Shown piece by piece: positions 16,417 to 24,118 of a DNA stretch of 64,000 nt; within the stretch, counting starts at the first letter, position 1, and every line of letters begins with the position of its first letter. This stretch comes from Streptomyces hundungensis (GTDB taxonomy: Bacteria > Actinomycetota > Actinomycetes > Streptomycetales > Streptomycetaceae). The stretch lies in NCBI RefSeq assembly GCF_003627815.1, contig NZ_CP032698.1, positions 930,001 through 994,000 on the forward strand, given 5' to 3'. The position numbers were made by a program, and so were the translations under genes. Below the pieces are notes generated by a model that had not been told where the DNA came from, ran no database searches, and saw only the letters and a program-made list of their open reading frames with translations.

Positions 16417-17919
16417 TCAATCTCGGGACGCGTACTCCTTGGGCCGTGCTTCTGCCGTGGCGAGCGGCGAAGCAGCGCCCCGCTCCCCGGTGCCCGCGGC
16501 TTTGAGCAGGCGCAGGAGCGGGCTGGTCATGATGGTGGTGCCGAGGGCGACGAGGGTGAGGATGGCGAGCATCCGGGCGTCGATGATCCCGGCGTCGTAA
16601 CCGATCTGGATGACGATGAGTTCGGTCAGGCCGCGGGCGTTGAGCAGGACGCCGAGGACCAGCGCCGGGCGCCGCGGCATACCGGTGAGCCATGCGCACA
16701 GGCCGGGGCCCGCGACCTTGCCGACCGTGGCCAGGGCCAGCAGCCCGAGGAAGACCAGGACCGTCGTGCCGTCCCAGGTCAGGGCGCTGAGGTCGGCGGT
16801 GAGGCCGAAGCCGAAGAAGAAGAACGGCAGCAGCACTGTCTTCGCGGTGCCGGTCAGGCCTTCCACGACGGGCCCGGTCCGGTTCTTCGGCCAGACGAGC
16901 CCGACCAGGAGCGCCCCGATCAGCTGGTGCACGCCGAGCACGGCCGTGAGCGCCGCCGCCGAGGCGACCCCGACCACAAGGACGATGCCCGAGTCGGCCC
17001 CGCCCCCCTTCCGGGAGGCCCACCGGGCCAGCAGCCGCTTGACCGGTCCGAGGAACAGGGCCACCACCGCCATCGTGGCGGCGGCGTTGACCAGCACCAT
17101 GGTGGGGTCGGAGCCGTGGGCGGTGGCCAGGATCCCCGCGAGGACCAGCCACCCCGCCCCGTCACCGATCGCCGCCGCGAACAGACTCAGGCGTCCCGGT
17201 TCGGTACGGGAGATGCCGAGGTCGGACAGGAGCCGGGCGAGGACGGGGAACGCGGTGATGCTCAGTGCGCAGCCGACGAACAGGACGAAGGCGACGCCGT
17301 GCCCGCGGGGACCCGCGTAACGCGCCGCCAGGGGCACGGCGACGAGCGCTCCGAGGGCGAACGGGACGAGGACGGAGGACTGGCTGACCAGGAGGGCCCG
17401 GGTCGCCGCGCCGCGCAGCCGCATTCCGGCGAGCTCCTGGCCCACCCCGAACATGAAGAGGATCAGGCCGAGTTGGGCCAGTCCGTCGAGGGGTCCGAGC
17501 GTGCCGCGCGGGAAGAGCCAGCCCATGGCGCCGGGTGCCAGGTTGCCCAGGAGGGAGGGCCCGAGGGCTAGGCCCGCGCAGATCTCGCCTACCACCGGGG
17601 GCTGGCCGAGGCGGCGGGCGAGCGCGCCCCCGAGGTGGGCGGCGGTCAGCACGACGGCGACGGCGAGCAGGGAGTGCCCGGCCGCGCCGAGCTTCGGCCC
17701 CGAGGCGGCAGCGGCGGCCACGTCCGTGCCGGGCATGGCCAGGGCGCTGCCGGCGATGAGGAGGAGCGGCAGGACGGCGGTCACGGTGATCGCCGTCCCC
17801 TGGCGATGCCTGGGCGTCGACGCGGGGGCCACTTCGCCTCGGCGGTCGTTGCGGCCATGGCCGAGGTCGGATCCCGGGGGCGCGGACGACAGCGGGGCGG
17901 TGGTGGGTTCGTGGGCCAT
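16417..17919 (-). CDS. CPA2-type cation/proton antiporter, last gene of the halogenase operon
   Basis: The 500-residue protein has about 12-13 TM segments. Monovalent cation:proton antiporter-2 motifs include LGQPPVVGEICAGLALGPSL, FGVGQELAG, GCALSITAFPVLARLLSDLG, AAIGDGAGWLVLAGI and NARGLTELIVIQIGYDAGII. It begins one base after the stop of the acyl-CoA dehydrogenase-like gene, so it is part of that operon. Homologues of this type accompany several antibiotic clusters, where they are assumed to export product or balance protons; that role is inferred here. The N-terminal 40 residues are an unusual hydrophilic extension. Confidence 0.9.
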   Translation of the reverse strand: MAHEPTTAPLSSAPPGSDLGHGRNDRRGEVAPASTPRHRQGTAITVTAVLPLLLIAGSALAMPGTDVAAAAASGPKLGAAGHSLLAVAVVLTAAHLGGALARRLGQPPVVGEICAGLALGPSLLGNLAPGAMGWLFPRGTLGPLDGLAQLGLILFMFGVGQELAGMRLRGAATRALLVSQSSVLVPFALGALVAVPLAARYAGPRGHGVAFVLFVGCALSITAFPVLARLLSDLGISRTEPGRLSLFAAAIGDGAGWLVLAGILATAHGSDPTMVLVNAAATMAVVALFLGPVKRLLARWASRKGGGADSGIVLVVGVASAAALTAVLGVHQLIGALLVGLVWPKNRTGPVVEGLTGTAKTVLLPFFFFGFGLTADLSALTWDGTTVLVFLGLLALATVGKVAGPGLCAWLTGMPRRPALVLGVLLNARGLTELIVIQIGYDAGIIDARMLAILTLVALGTTIMTSPLLRLLKAAGTGERGAASPLATAEARPKEYASRD

Positions 17920-17920
17920 G

Positions 17921-19105
17921 TCAGTGCGCCTCGTAGATCATGTCGCGCATCAGCTCGCTGGCTCCGGCCGCGATCGTTCCCGCCGTCGCGTCGCGGTGCA
18001 CGCGCGCCGCCGCTGAATCCTCCAAGTAGCCCTGCGCGCCGTGGAGTTGGGAGCAGGCCTGGGCCGCGGAGAGGGCCAGTTCGGTGGCGCGCAGTTTCAG
18101 CACCGACGCCGTACGCGTGTCGAGCCGCCCCCGGGTGTGCAGCCATGCCGCGTGGTAGGCGTAGCGGCGCACCATGTCGAACTCGCCGTACAGCTCGCCC
18201 AGTCGGTGCCGCACGGACTGGTGTGTCCCCAGGGGCACGCCCTTGATGCGGCGGGAGCGGACATGGGCGTCGACCAGGCGCAGGGTGTGGCGCGCGCCGC
18301 CGACCGCCAGCAGGCCCGCCACCAGACGTTCGAAGTCGAGGGCGCGCATCAGCTGGGTGAGGGCCCGGTCGCGTCGGCCGAGGACCGCGTCCGCGGGCAG
18401 TTCGACGCCCTCGAAGGTGATCGTGGCCAGGTCGGCGGAGCGCCAGCCGAGCATCGGCTGGGGGCGCCGGGTGATGCCCGGGCTTTCGGCGTCGACGAGC
18501 AGCATGCTCGCTCCGGTCAGCCCTCGTTCGGGGCCGGAGCCGGGGGCGGGCAGACGGGTGCGGGCGAGCACGACGAGCAGGCCGGCGCCGGTGCCGTTGG
18601 CGACATAGCTCTTGTGGCCGTCGAGTAAGAACCCCGCGTTCTCGCCGTCGCCCCTGGGGGCGGCGTAGGTGCGCAGGTCACGGAGGTCGGAGCCCGCGTC
18701 GGGTTCGCTGATGGCCAGCGCGGTCACGCGCTCGCCCCGGTAGGCGGGCGGCAGATGGGCCGCTCGCTGCTCGGCCGAGCCGAACATGAGGAGGTAGGAG
18801 AGCGCCATGTAGGCATGGACTCCTACGGCGGCCCGAATACCCGCGTAGCCGCTCCCTCCCAGCTCTTCCAGGAGGACGGCGCTGCGCAGGAAGTCCTCGC
18901 CCGTGTGCCCGATCTCCAGCAGACCTGCCGCGCCGAGCGCCTTCCAGCCCTCGGCTCCCACCCGGCGCCGCTCCTCCCACGCGTCGGCGTGGGGCAGCAC
19001 GCACTCGGCGAGCCGCTCCCGCACCTGGAGGCGGAAGGCGTCGTGTTCGGCGGTGAGGAAGGGGAATTCACTCGCCAGGTCCCGGTCGGGAAGGGAGGTG
19101 CTCAT
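17921..19105 (-). CDS. Acyl-CoA dehydrogenase-like flavoprotein, KtzA-like candidate for cyclopropane formation
   Basis: The true start is ATG 19105, overlapping the stop of the adenylation gene (ATGA); 394 residues. The FAD/acyl domains are clear: ALAISEPDAGSDLRDLRTYA (130-147), DGHKSYVANG and ITFEGVELPADAVLG. The Glu that serves as base in medium-chain enzymes (usual IYEGT) is replaced: TIAAGASELMRDMI at 377-390 has Ala. A Glu259 in RALDFERLVAG sits at the position used by isovaleryl-CoA and long-chain dehydrogenases. In kutzneride biosynthesis a protein of this type (KtzA) closes a cyclopropane on a chlorinated isoleucyl carrier-protein thioester without net oxidation. Here the partners are the same, so that role, or alpha,beta-desaturation, is plausible. 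Confidence 0.88.
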   Translation of the reverse strand: MSTSLPDRDLASEFPFLTAEHDAFRLQVRERLAECVLPHADAWEERRRVGAEGWKALGAAGLLEIGHTGEDFLRSAVLLEELGGSGYAGIRAAVGVHAYMALSYLLMFGSAEQRAAHLPPAYRGERVTALAISEPDAGSDLRDLRTYAAPRGDGENAGFLLDGHKSYVANGTGAGLLVVLARTRLPAPGSGPERGLTGASMLLVDAESPGITRRPQPMLGWRSADLATITFEGVELPADAVLGRRDRALTQLMRALDFERLVAGLLAVGGARHTLRLVDAHVRSRRIKGVPLGTHQSVRHRLGELYGEFDMVRRYAYHAAWLHTRGRLDTRTASVLKLRATELALSAAQACSQLHGAQGYLEDSAAARVHRDATAGTIAAGASELMRDMIYEAH

Positions 19106-20709
19106 GACGCCGCTCCCGCGGCGACGGGACGGTTGTCCAGGGTGGCGAGCAGGGCGTGCCGGTCGACCTTGCCGGTGGCGGTCAGCGGGAGTTGCGCGCA
19201 CAGCCGCAGATCGGCCGGGACCATGTAGGGAGGCAGGAGAGCCCTCAAGTGCGCCCGAAATGCTTCGGGTTCGCGCTCGTCCGTGTCCGGCACGACGAAG
19301 GCGATGAGTTCCTGGCCGCCCTGTGCGTTGGGCCGGGTGGTCACGAAGCTCTGGCGTACGGCGTGGTGGGCGTCCAAGTGGTAGGAGATCTCGCCCAGTT
19401 CGATGCGGTAGCCGTGGACCTTGACCTGGTCGTCGAGGCGGCCCTGGAACACCAGGTGGCCCCGCTCGGACAGGAACGCGCGGTCGCCGGTGCGGTACAG
19501 GCGCCGCGGTTCGCCGTCGAGGTCGAGTTCGGTGAAGTGGCGGGCGCTGGTCTCGGACGCCCCGAGGTAGCCGGGGGTGAGGCCGGGTCCGGCGAGCAGG
19601 ACCTCGCCGGTCTCGCCGGGCTCGCACAGGCGCCCGTCGTGGACCACATAGGCGCGGGTGTTCTGGATGGGTCGGCCGATGGGGAGGCTGGTCTCGTCCG
19701 GGGGGAGCGTGCGGACGGGGTGGTAGGTGGCGAAGGTGGTGCACTCGGTGGGTCCGTAGACGCTGACGATCCGGTCGGGTCCGTACCGTCGCAGGGCGGC
19801 GGCCATATGGGTCAGGGAGTGTGCCTCGCCGCCGGTCAGGACCGTGGTGACGCCGGCCAGGATGTCCGGGGCCTCGTCCACGACCGTGTTGAACAGGGCG
19901 GTGGTGAGGAAGAGGACGTTCACCCGGTGCTCGGCCAGCACCTTGCCCAGCCGGCTGAGGCGGACGAAGTGCTCCGGGTACAGCACACAGGTGCCGCCGT
20001 TCAACAGGGCGCCCCAGATCTCGAAGGTGGCCGCGTCGAACGAGGCGGGTGCCAGCTGGAGCAGGACGGTGTCGTGGTCCAGTCGCGCGTAGCGGGCGCC
20101 GTGGACGAGCCGGACGATGCTCCGGTGTCTGATCGGTACGCCTTTGGGAGCGCCGGTGGAGCCGGAGGTGAAGTTGATGTAGGCGATGTCGTCCGGGGAT
20201 CCGCGGTACGGGGGCGTTTCTTGACGGATTGTCAGCGATGTCAGGTCGACCGGGATCATGTGTCGTCCCGGCAGCCGGACGGCGATCCTGTCGGCCTCGG
20301 AGGCCCGGGTCAGGACATGGCGGCCGTCGGTGCGCTCCAGCAGGGCGCGCAGCCGTCCGTCGGGCCAGGACGCGTCGGCGGGGAGGTAGGCGGCTCCGCA
20401 TTTGACGGTGGCCAGCAGGGCGATGATGAGCTCCGCGGAGCGGGTGATGAGCACGGTGACGGTGTCGCCGGGGCGGACGCCTGCCTCCCGCATACGTGTC
20501 GCGAGGTCGTTGGCCAGTCCGTCCAGGGTGCGGTAGTCGAGCCGGCCGCCGGGGTGAACGAGCGCGGTGGCCGCGGGTCGGCGGGCCGCCTGTTGCTCGA
20601 ACAGTTCCTTGACGCCGAGCTCCGGAAAGGCGGTGGCCGTACCGTGGTTGAGCGCCCGGTGGGCTGCCAGTGCCGTGGGTGTCGGCGTCGGGTGGTGCGG
20701 TGCGGTCAT
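19102..20709 (-). CDS. Stand-alone amino-acid adenylation protein, isoleucine-like code
   Basis: The 535-residue protein is one NRPS adenylation domain with no fused carrier or condensation domain. Core motifs: A3 YINFTSGSTGAPKGVPIRHR, A4 SFDAATFEIWGALLNGG, A5 VYGPTECTTFATY, A7 RLYRTGDRA, A8 GRLDDQVKVHGYRIELGEI and A10 LTATGKVDRHAL. Aligned by eye to GrsA-Phe, the ten pocket residues read D-A-F-F-L-G-V-T-F-K. This is close to known isoleucine codes, so Ile or a similar branched aliphatic acid is predicted. It would load the carrier protein at 21482-21745. Start and stop both overlap neighbours by ATGA, giving tight coupling to the thioesterase and the flavoprotein. Confidence 0.93.
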   Translation of the reverse strand: MTAPHHPTPTPTALAAHRALNHGTATAFPELGVKELFEQQAARRPAATALVHPGGRLDYRTLDGLANDLATRMREAGVRPGDTVTVLITRSAELIIALLATVKCGAAYLPADASWPDGRLRALLERTDGRHVLTRASEADRIAVRLPGRHMIPVDLTSLTIRQETPPYRGSPDDIAYINFTSGSTGAPKGVPIRHRSIVRLVHGARYARLDHDTVLLQLAPASFDAATFEIWGALLNGGTCVLYPEHFVRLSRLGKVLAEHRVNVLFLTTALFNTVVDEAPDILAGVTTVLTGGEAHSLTHMAAALRRYGPDRIVSVYGPTECTTFATYHPVRTLPPDETSLPIGRPIQNTRAYVVHDGRLCEPGETGEVLLAGPGLTPGYLGASETSARHFTELDLDGEPRRLYRTGDRAFLSERGHLVFQGRLDDQVKVHGYRIELGEISYHLDAHHAVRQSFVTTRPNAQGGQELIAFVVPDTDEREPEAFRAHLRALLPPYMVPADLRLCAQLPLTATGKVDRHALLATLDNRPVAAGAAS

Positions 20710-21470
20710 CGGGATCCCTCCAGCCGCGCGTTGATCGTTTCCAGCAGTCGGTCCCGGTGGGTGTCGAGGAAGAAGTGGCCTCCGGGCAGCTCCACCACCT
20801 CACAGTCGCCGCTGGTGTAGAGCTTCCAGTCGCGCATGGCGGCGTACCCGTCGACCGGGTCCTCGCGCCCGTAGAGGGCGGTGAGGGGAACGTCAACACC
20901 CGGCGCGCCGTGGCGGTCGTCCCACAGCTCGGCGAGCCTCATGTCGGCGCGCATCGTCGGCAGGAACAGCCGCATCATCATCGGGCTGTCCAGGATCTCG
21001 GCGGGTGTGCCGCCCATGGCGCGCACCGCGTCGAGGTAGCGGTCCCCCGGCAGTTCGTGGAGGTACGGGCGGGCCTGCGGCGCGTTGGGGCTGCGGCTGC
21101 CGGACACGAACAGGCGCCGGGTGGCGCCGGGGTGTGCCGACGCGGCCAAGTGAGCCATTTCGTAAGCCAGTCGGGCGCCGAAGCTGTGTCCGTAGAAGGC
21201 GTGGGGCGAGTCGAGCAACCCGGCCGCGGAGAGCGCGTCGAAGGTCTCCGCGAGCAAGGAGTCCCAGTTCTCGTACATCGTCTCGCGCAGCCGGGGGCCC
21301 CGGCCGGGCAGCCTGACAGCGACCAGTTCGACCCCGGCGTCCAGGCCCTCGGCCCAGCTCCTGAAGAGGTCGGGGCCGCCTCCCGCGTAGGGGAAGCAGA
21401 TCAGCCGGATGCGGCGGGGGCCCGCCGCGCGCCGCAGGACCGGCGCCCATCGATCGCTGTCGGACCGCAC
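20706..21470 (-). CDS. Type II thioesterase
   Basis: GTG 21470 with GAGGAGG 6 bases upstream; 254 residues. The fold starts with IRLICFPYAGGGPDLFRSWA. The nucleophile motif is FYGHSFGARLAYEMAH (Ser96), the acid lies in ALYGREDPVDGYAAMRDW and the His in VELPGGHFFLDTHRD. Such enzymes remove stalled groups from carrier proteins or release a finished free amino acid. With no condensation domain in the operon, release of the modified amino acid is the more likely use. Overlaps the adenylation gene by ATGA and follows the carrier gene by 11 bases. Confidence 0.92.
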   Translation of the reverse strand: MRSDSDRWAPVLRRAAGPRRIRLICFPYAGGGPDLFRSWAEGLDAGVELVAVRLPGRGPRLRETMYENWDSLLAETFDALSAAGLLDSPHAFYGHSFGARLAYEMAHLAASAHPGATRRLFVSGSRSPNAPQARPYLHELPGDRYLDAVRAMGGTPAEILDSPMMMRLFLPTMRADMRLAELWDDRHGAPGVDVPLTALYGREDPVDGYAAMRDWKLYTSGDCEVVELPGGHFFLDTHRDRLLETINARLEGSR

Positions 21471-21481
21471 GGCCGTCCTCC

Positions 21482-21745
21482 TCAGTCCCGGTCGTTCTGG
21501 AGAATGGAGGCGGCGATGTCCCGCACGGCGCTCCGGGCGAACAGGTCGTCCGGGGTCAGGGCGTCCTCGCCGTAGGTCTCCTCGGCCTGGGCGATCAGCC
21601 GGATGGCGGTGAGCGAGGTGCCGCCCGCCTCGAAGAAGTCGTCGGCAGCGGTCTCCACCGTGAGACCGAGGTCTCGGCAGGTGGTGAGGACCCACTGCTC
21701 CAGTTCTTCCTGAGTGGAAGTCTGGGTCTGCACGCTGTTCGACAC
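21482..21745 (-). CDS. Stand-alone peptidyl/acyl carrier protein
   Basis: I choose GTG 21745, preceded by AAAGGA; 87 residues. The phosphopantetheine site is DFFEAGGTSLTAIRLI with Ser44, in the peptidyl-carrier style (GGTSL). It would hold the aminoacyl thioester for halogenation and later steps. It sits directly after the halogenase and before the thioesterase. A phosphopantetheinyl transferase is not present in the window and would have to come from elsewhere in the genome. Confidence 0.93.
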   Translation of the reverse strand: MSNSVQTQTSTQEELEQWVLTTCRDLGLTVETAADDFFEAGGTSLTAIRLIAQAEETYGEDALTPDDLFARSAVRDIAASILQNDRD

Positions 21746-21762
21746 CGTGGTGATCCTTTCGT

Positions 21763-22719
21763 TTACTGGTTGGTCCGGAACGGGTGACCGTTGACCGTGC
21801 TGTCGACGAAGCGGTTGTGGCCGTAGGTGTCGGTGCCCGAGGTGAGGACGTTGCCGAACCGGTCGAGGCTGGCCTGGCCGCCGAACTCCTCCAGCTCGGT
21901 GGAGTACGGGTACACCTTCACCGACGTCGGCAGGTAGCGGCCCGCGAAGCCCAGGCGCATCTGGTCGGTGAGGCCGCTGTGCGGGTGGGACGCGTGCATC
22001 AGCGTCGACCAGAAGACGATGAACTGGCCCTGGCGCATGACCTGGGAGACGGCCTTGGACTCGTCCGGGCTCCAGTTGGGGTCCTTCTGGAGCTGGCGGT
22101 AGTCGTGACCGAAGAAGCCGCGGCGGATGCCGTTCTTCTCGGTGGCGTTGATGGCGTCCGGGTTGTAGTCCATCGTCTTGGACTCGTCGTAGTTCATCGT
22201 CTTGTGGGACCCCGGGATGAACTGGAGGCAACCGTTCTCGACGCTGGCGTCCGTGAACGCGGTCCAGACGGTGATGGTGCCGCCGAAGTCGGCGTCCTCG
22301 GGCCAGACGATCTGGGGGTGCTTGGACCCGGCGACGTTGGAGAAGTTGTCGGCCTGGTGCCAGTCGGTGCCTTCGTCACCCGGGTACTTGGGGAAGAACT
22401 CCGAGCGCCAGCACAGGGTGTCCGGGCCCAGGATGCTGGAGACCCGGTCGACGATCTCGGGCCGCGTGATGTGGTCCGCGAGGAAGTCGATGTCCAGATG
22501 CCGGTCGTAATTCGCGAGGTTGGTGTTGCCGGACACCGCGCGGCCGCCGCCGTAAATGGCCTTCTTGGTATTCAGCAGCTTCGGACGGAGGGCCTGCAAG
22601 TTGGCCTCCATCTCGTCCTTCTCGTACAGGTCGAAAGGACCGATGTATCCGTCGCGCTGGAACTTCTCGAGCTCCTCCGCGCTGAGGGAGAACTTCTTGG
22701 TATCGGTTATCTGGTTCAT
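21763..22719 (-). CDS. Non-heme Fe(II)/2-oxoglutarate-dependent aliphatic halogenase, SyrB2/CytC3/KtzD type
   Basis: The 318-residue protein begins [20 protein letters not shown] and is SyrB2-like along its whole length. The key site reads [11 protein letters not shown]: His121-Gln-Ala123, where hydroxylases have Asp or Glu in place of Ala123. This HxA motif opens a site for chloride on iron and marks true halogenases. The second iron ligand is His242 in [10 protein letters not shown] and the 2-oxoglutarate anchor Arg255 in [12 protein letters not shown]. Other shared blocks are [27 protein letters not shown] and [12 protein letters not shown]. It should chlorinate an unactivated carbon of an aminoacyl carrier thioester. 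It heads the operon. The frame extends upstream to 22779 without homology. Confidence 0.95.
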   Translation of the reverse strand: MNQITDTKKFSLSAEELEKFQRDGYIGPFDLYEKDEMEANLQALRPKLLNTKKAIYGGGRAVSGNTNLANYDRHLDIDFLADHITRPEIVDRVSSILGPDTLCWRSEFFPKYPGDEGTDWHQADNFSNVAGSKHPQIVWPEDADFGGTITVWTAFTDASVENGCLQFIPGSHKTMNYDESKTMDYNPDAINATEKNGIRRGFFGHDYRQLQKDPNWSPDESKAVSQVMRQGQFIVFWSTLMHASHPHSGLTDQMRLGFAGRYLPTSVKVYPYSTELEEFGGQASLDRFGNVLTSGTDTYGHNRFVDSTVNGHPFRTNQ

Positions 22720-24118
22720 ATCTCCACTTTCTTGTGTGGGGGGCCATGCGCAAGCAGGCAGGCAAGCAGGAGCACGCATGGGGAATCTGGCCGGAGTCGC
22801 AGGAAAACAACTCGTCGAGCCACTCCGCCTGACGCAAAAGGCTCAAATGAGCCCGCGGGGAACATTCACCCGGTGAAAGCGAGTCCATCACGTCGATTTC
22901 GCCGAGGTCAATAAGAATCCTGGCTCTCTTGCCGGTCCTTCTGTCCGCGTGAGGAACGGCGGCAGCGGTCTGCCACCACGGCTTCCGGGCGGGGGCGCAG
23001 ACCGGGTCCGACGCATCGCGGTTACACGTGATACGAGAACGCAAGCCTCGGTTCGCGATGAGGGATATGCGCGGGTGAGGGGGAGGTGACGATGGGGCGG
23101 CGCACAGGCGCGCACGAGTGTGAAGCCGGGGGCACACCGCCGGACGCCGTCCTGGAGTCGGCCGTCAGCCGGACATCACGCGGCCCTCAGCCGGTCGTCA
23201 GCCAGCCGGCCGTCAATCGGACGGGGGTGGCCCAGCTCTGCCGGGCGATGGGCATACTCTCGGGCCGCGCGGACATGCCCGGCGATCGGCGCACGGGCGC
23301 CTGCCCATGGCCTCGGATGGGGCGTCCGAGTTCGAGGTGAACGCGCGTACCCGCCTTCTTGAAACAGGGTGTACGGCGGCGCTGTGACGGTGCCCGAAAC
23401 GCGTCGTTCGGGTACCCGAAAGGAAAAGGTGGGTGCTACCTGGTGTTAATACGTCGGTGTCCCGCATCAGCATCCCCCGGTGAACAAGCCGTGCTCAACA
23501 TCAGCGCGGGGTTCCGCACCTTCGCCTTTGGGCCGGGTAAGCCGCAGCAATCCGCGGACCGGAACGAGGTTTGTGGCTTCGATCCAGGCCGCTCAATCAC
23601 ATTCGCATCCCCCGCCGTAGAGATCAAGTTCTAATTCCCACACAGGAGTTGAAAAGGTCATCTGCGCAGGTCAGGGCGGTTATGACAAGGCGTCAGGGGT
23701 GTCCAAGGAGTGGACGTCTTACGGCGCGGCGCCCGGACCCATGGCGAAGGCGCGGGCGGGCGCCGCCGCGGTGTGACCATGATCACCCGCCGGGCTGGCG
23801 GGCAGGTGTTCACGGCGCGCCGAACTCTCGGCGCACGCCGGGCAGTTGGCACCGCGCGGAGGCGGGCCGAACCCTCGGCGTGCGTACGGCAGTGGGCAAC
23901 GCGCCGAGACGGGCCGAACCCTCGCCGCGCATACGGCAGTGGGCAACGCGCCGAGACGGGCCGAACCCTCGCCGCGCATACGGCAGTTGGCAACGCACCC
24001 ATACGGGCCGAACCCTCGCCGCGTAGGGCAGTTGGCATCGCGAGAGGCGGCCCGCAGCAGCCTCACCGCGCCCCAAAGGTGCCCCACCCCCCGCCGGAGG
24101 GTGTGGTGGCGGACGCGT
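22720..24118. other. Gene-poor 1.4-kb region upstream of the halogenase operon
   Basis: I find no convincing protein gene on either strand. The region must contain the halogenase promoter near its left end. A relatively AT-rich patch lies at about 23440-23640 (including GTGTTAATACG). The right third holds the 47-bp tandem repeats. The frames that are open here have no family motifs, no good ribosome sites and a composition that follows the repeats. Confidence 0.6.
23816..24047. repeat. Tandem array of about five 47-bp repeats
   Basis: Units start at about 23816 (degenerate), 23863, 23910, 23957 and 24004, exactly 47 bases apart. Each begins CGGGCCGAACCCTCG and carries a GCAGTTGGCA or GCAGTGGGCA word near base 28. 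The middle copies are nearly identical and the outer ones are diverged. There are no spacers between units, so it is a minisatellite and not a CRISPR. It lies 70 bases from the 3' end of the benE-like gene. Confidence 0.85.

Noticed and set aside
19106..20899. A very long minus-strand frame (to 20899) that includes the flavoprotein gene
   Set aside because: Only the part from 19105 down to 17921 shows protein-family motifs. The rest is an Arg/Pro-rich shadow of the adenylation gene.
23359..23634. A 91-codon plus-strand frame in the gene-poor region
   Set aside because: No ribosome site, no family character, and it lies in the AT-richer patch where random frames are short; not supported as a gene.
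23816..24047. CRISPR-like regular array
   Set aside because: The 47-bp units are contiguous without variable spacers, and no cas genes are present.
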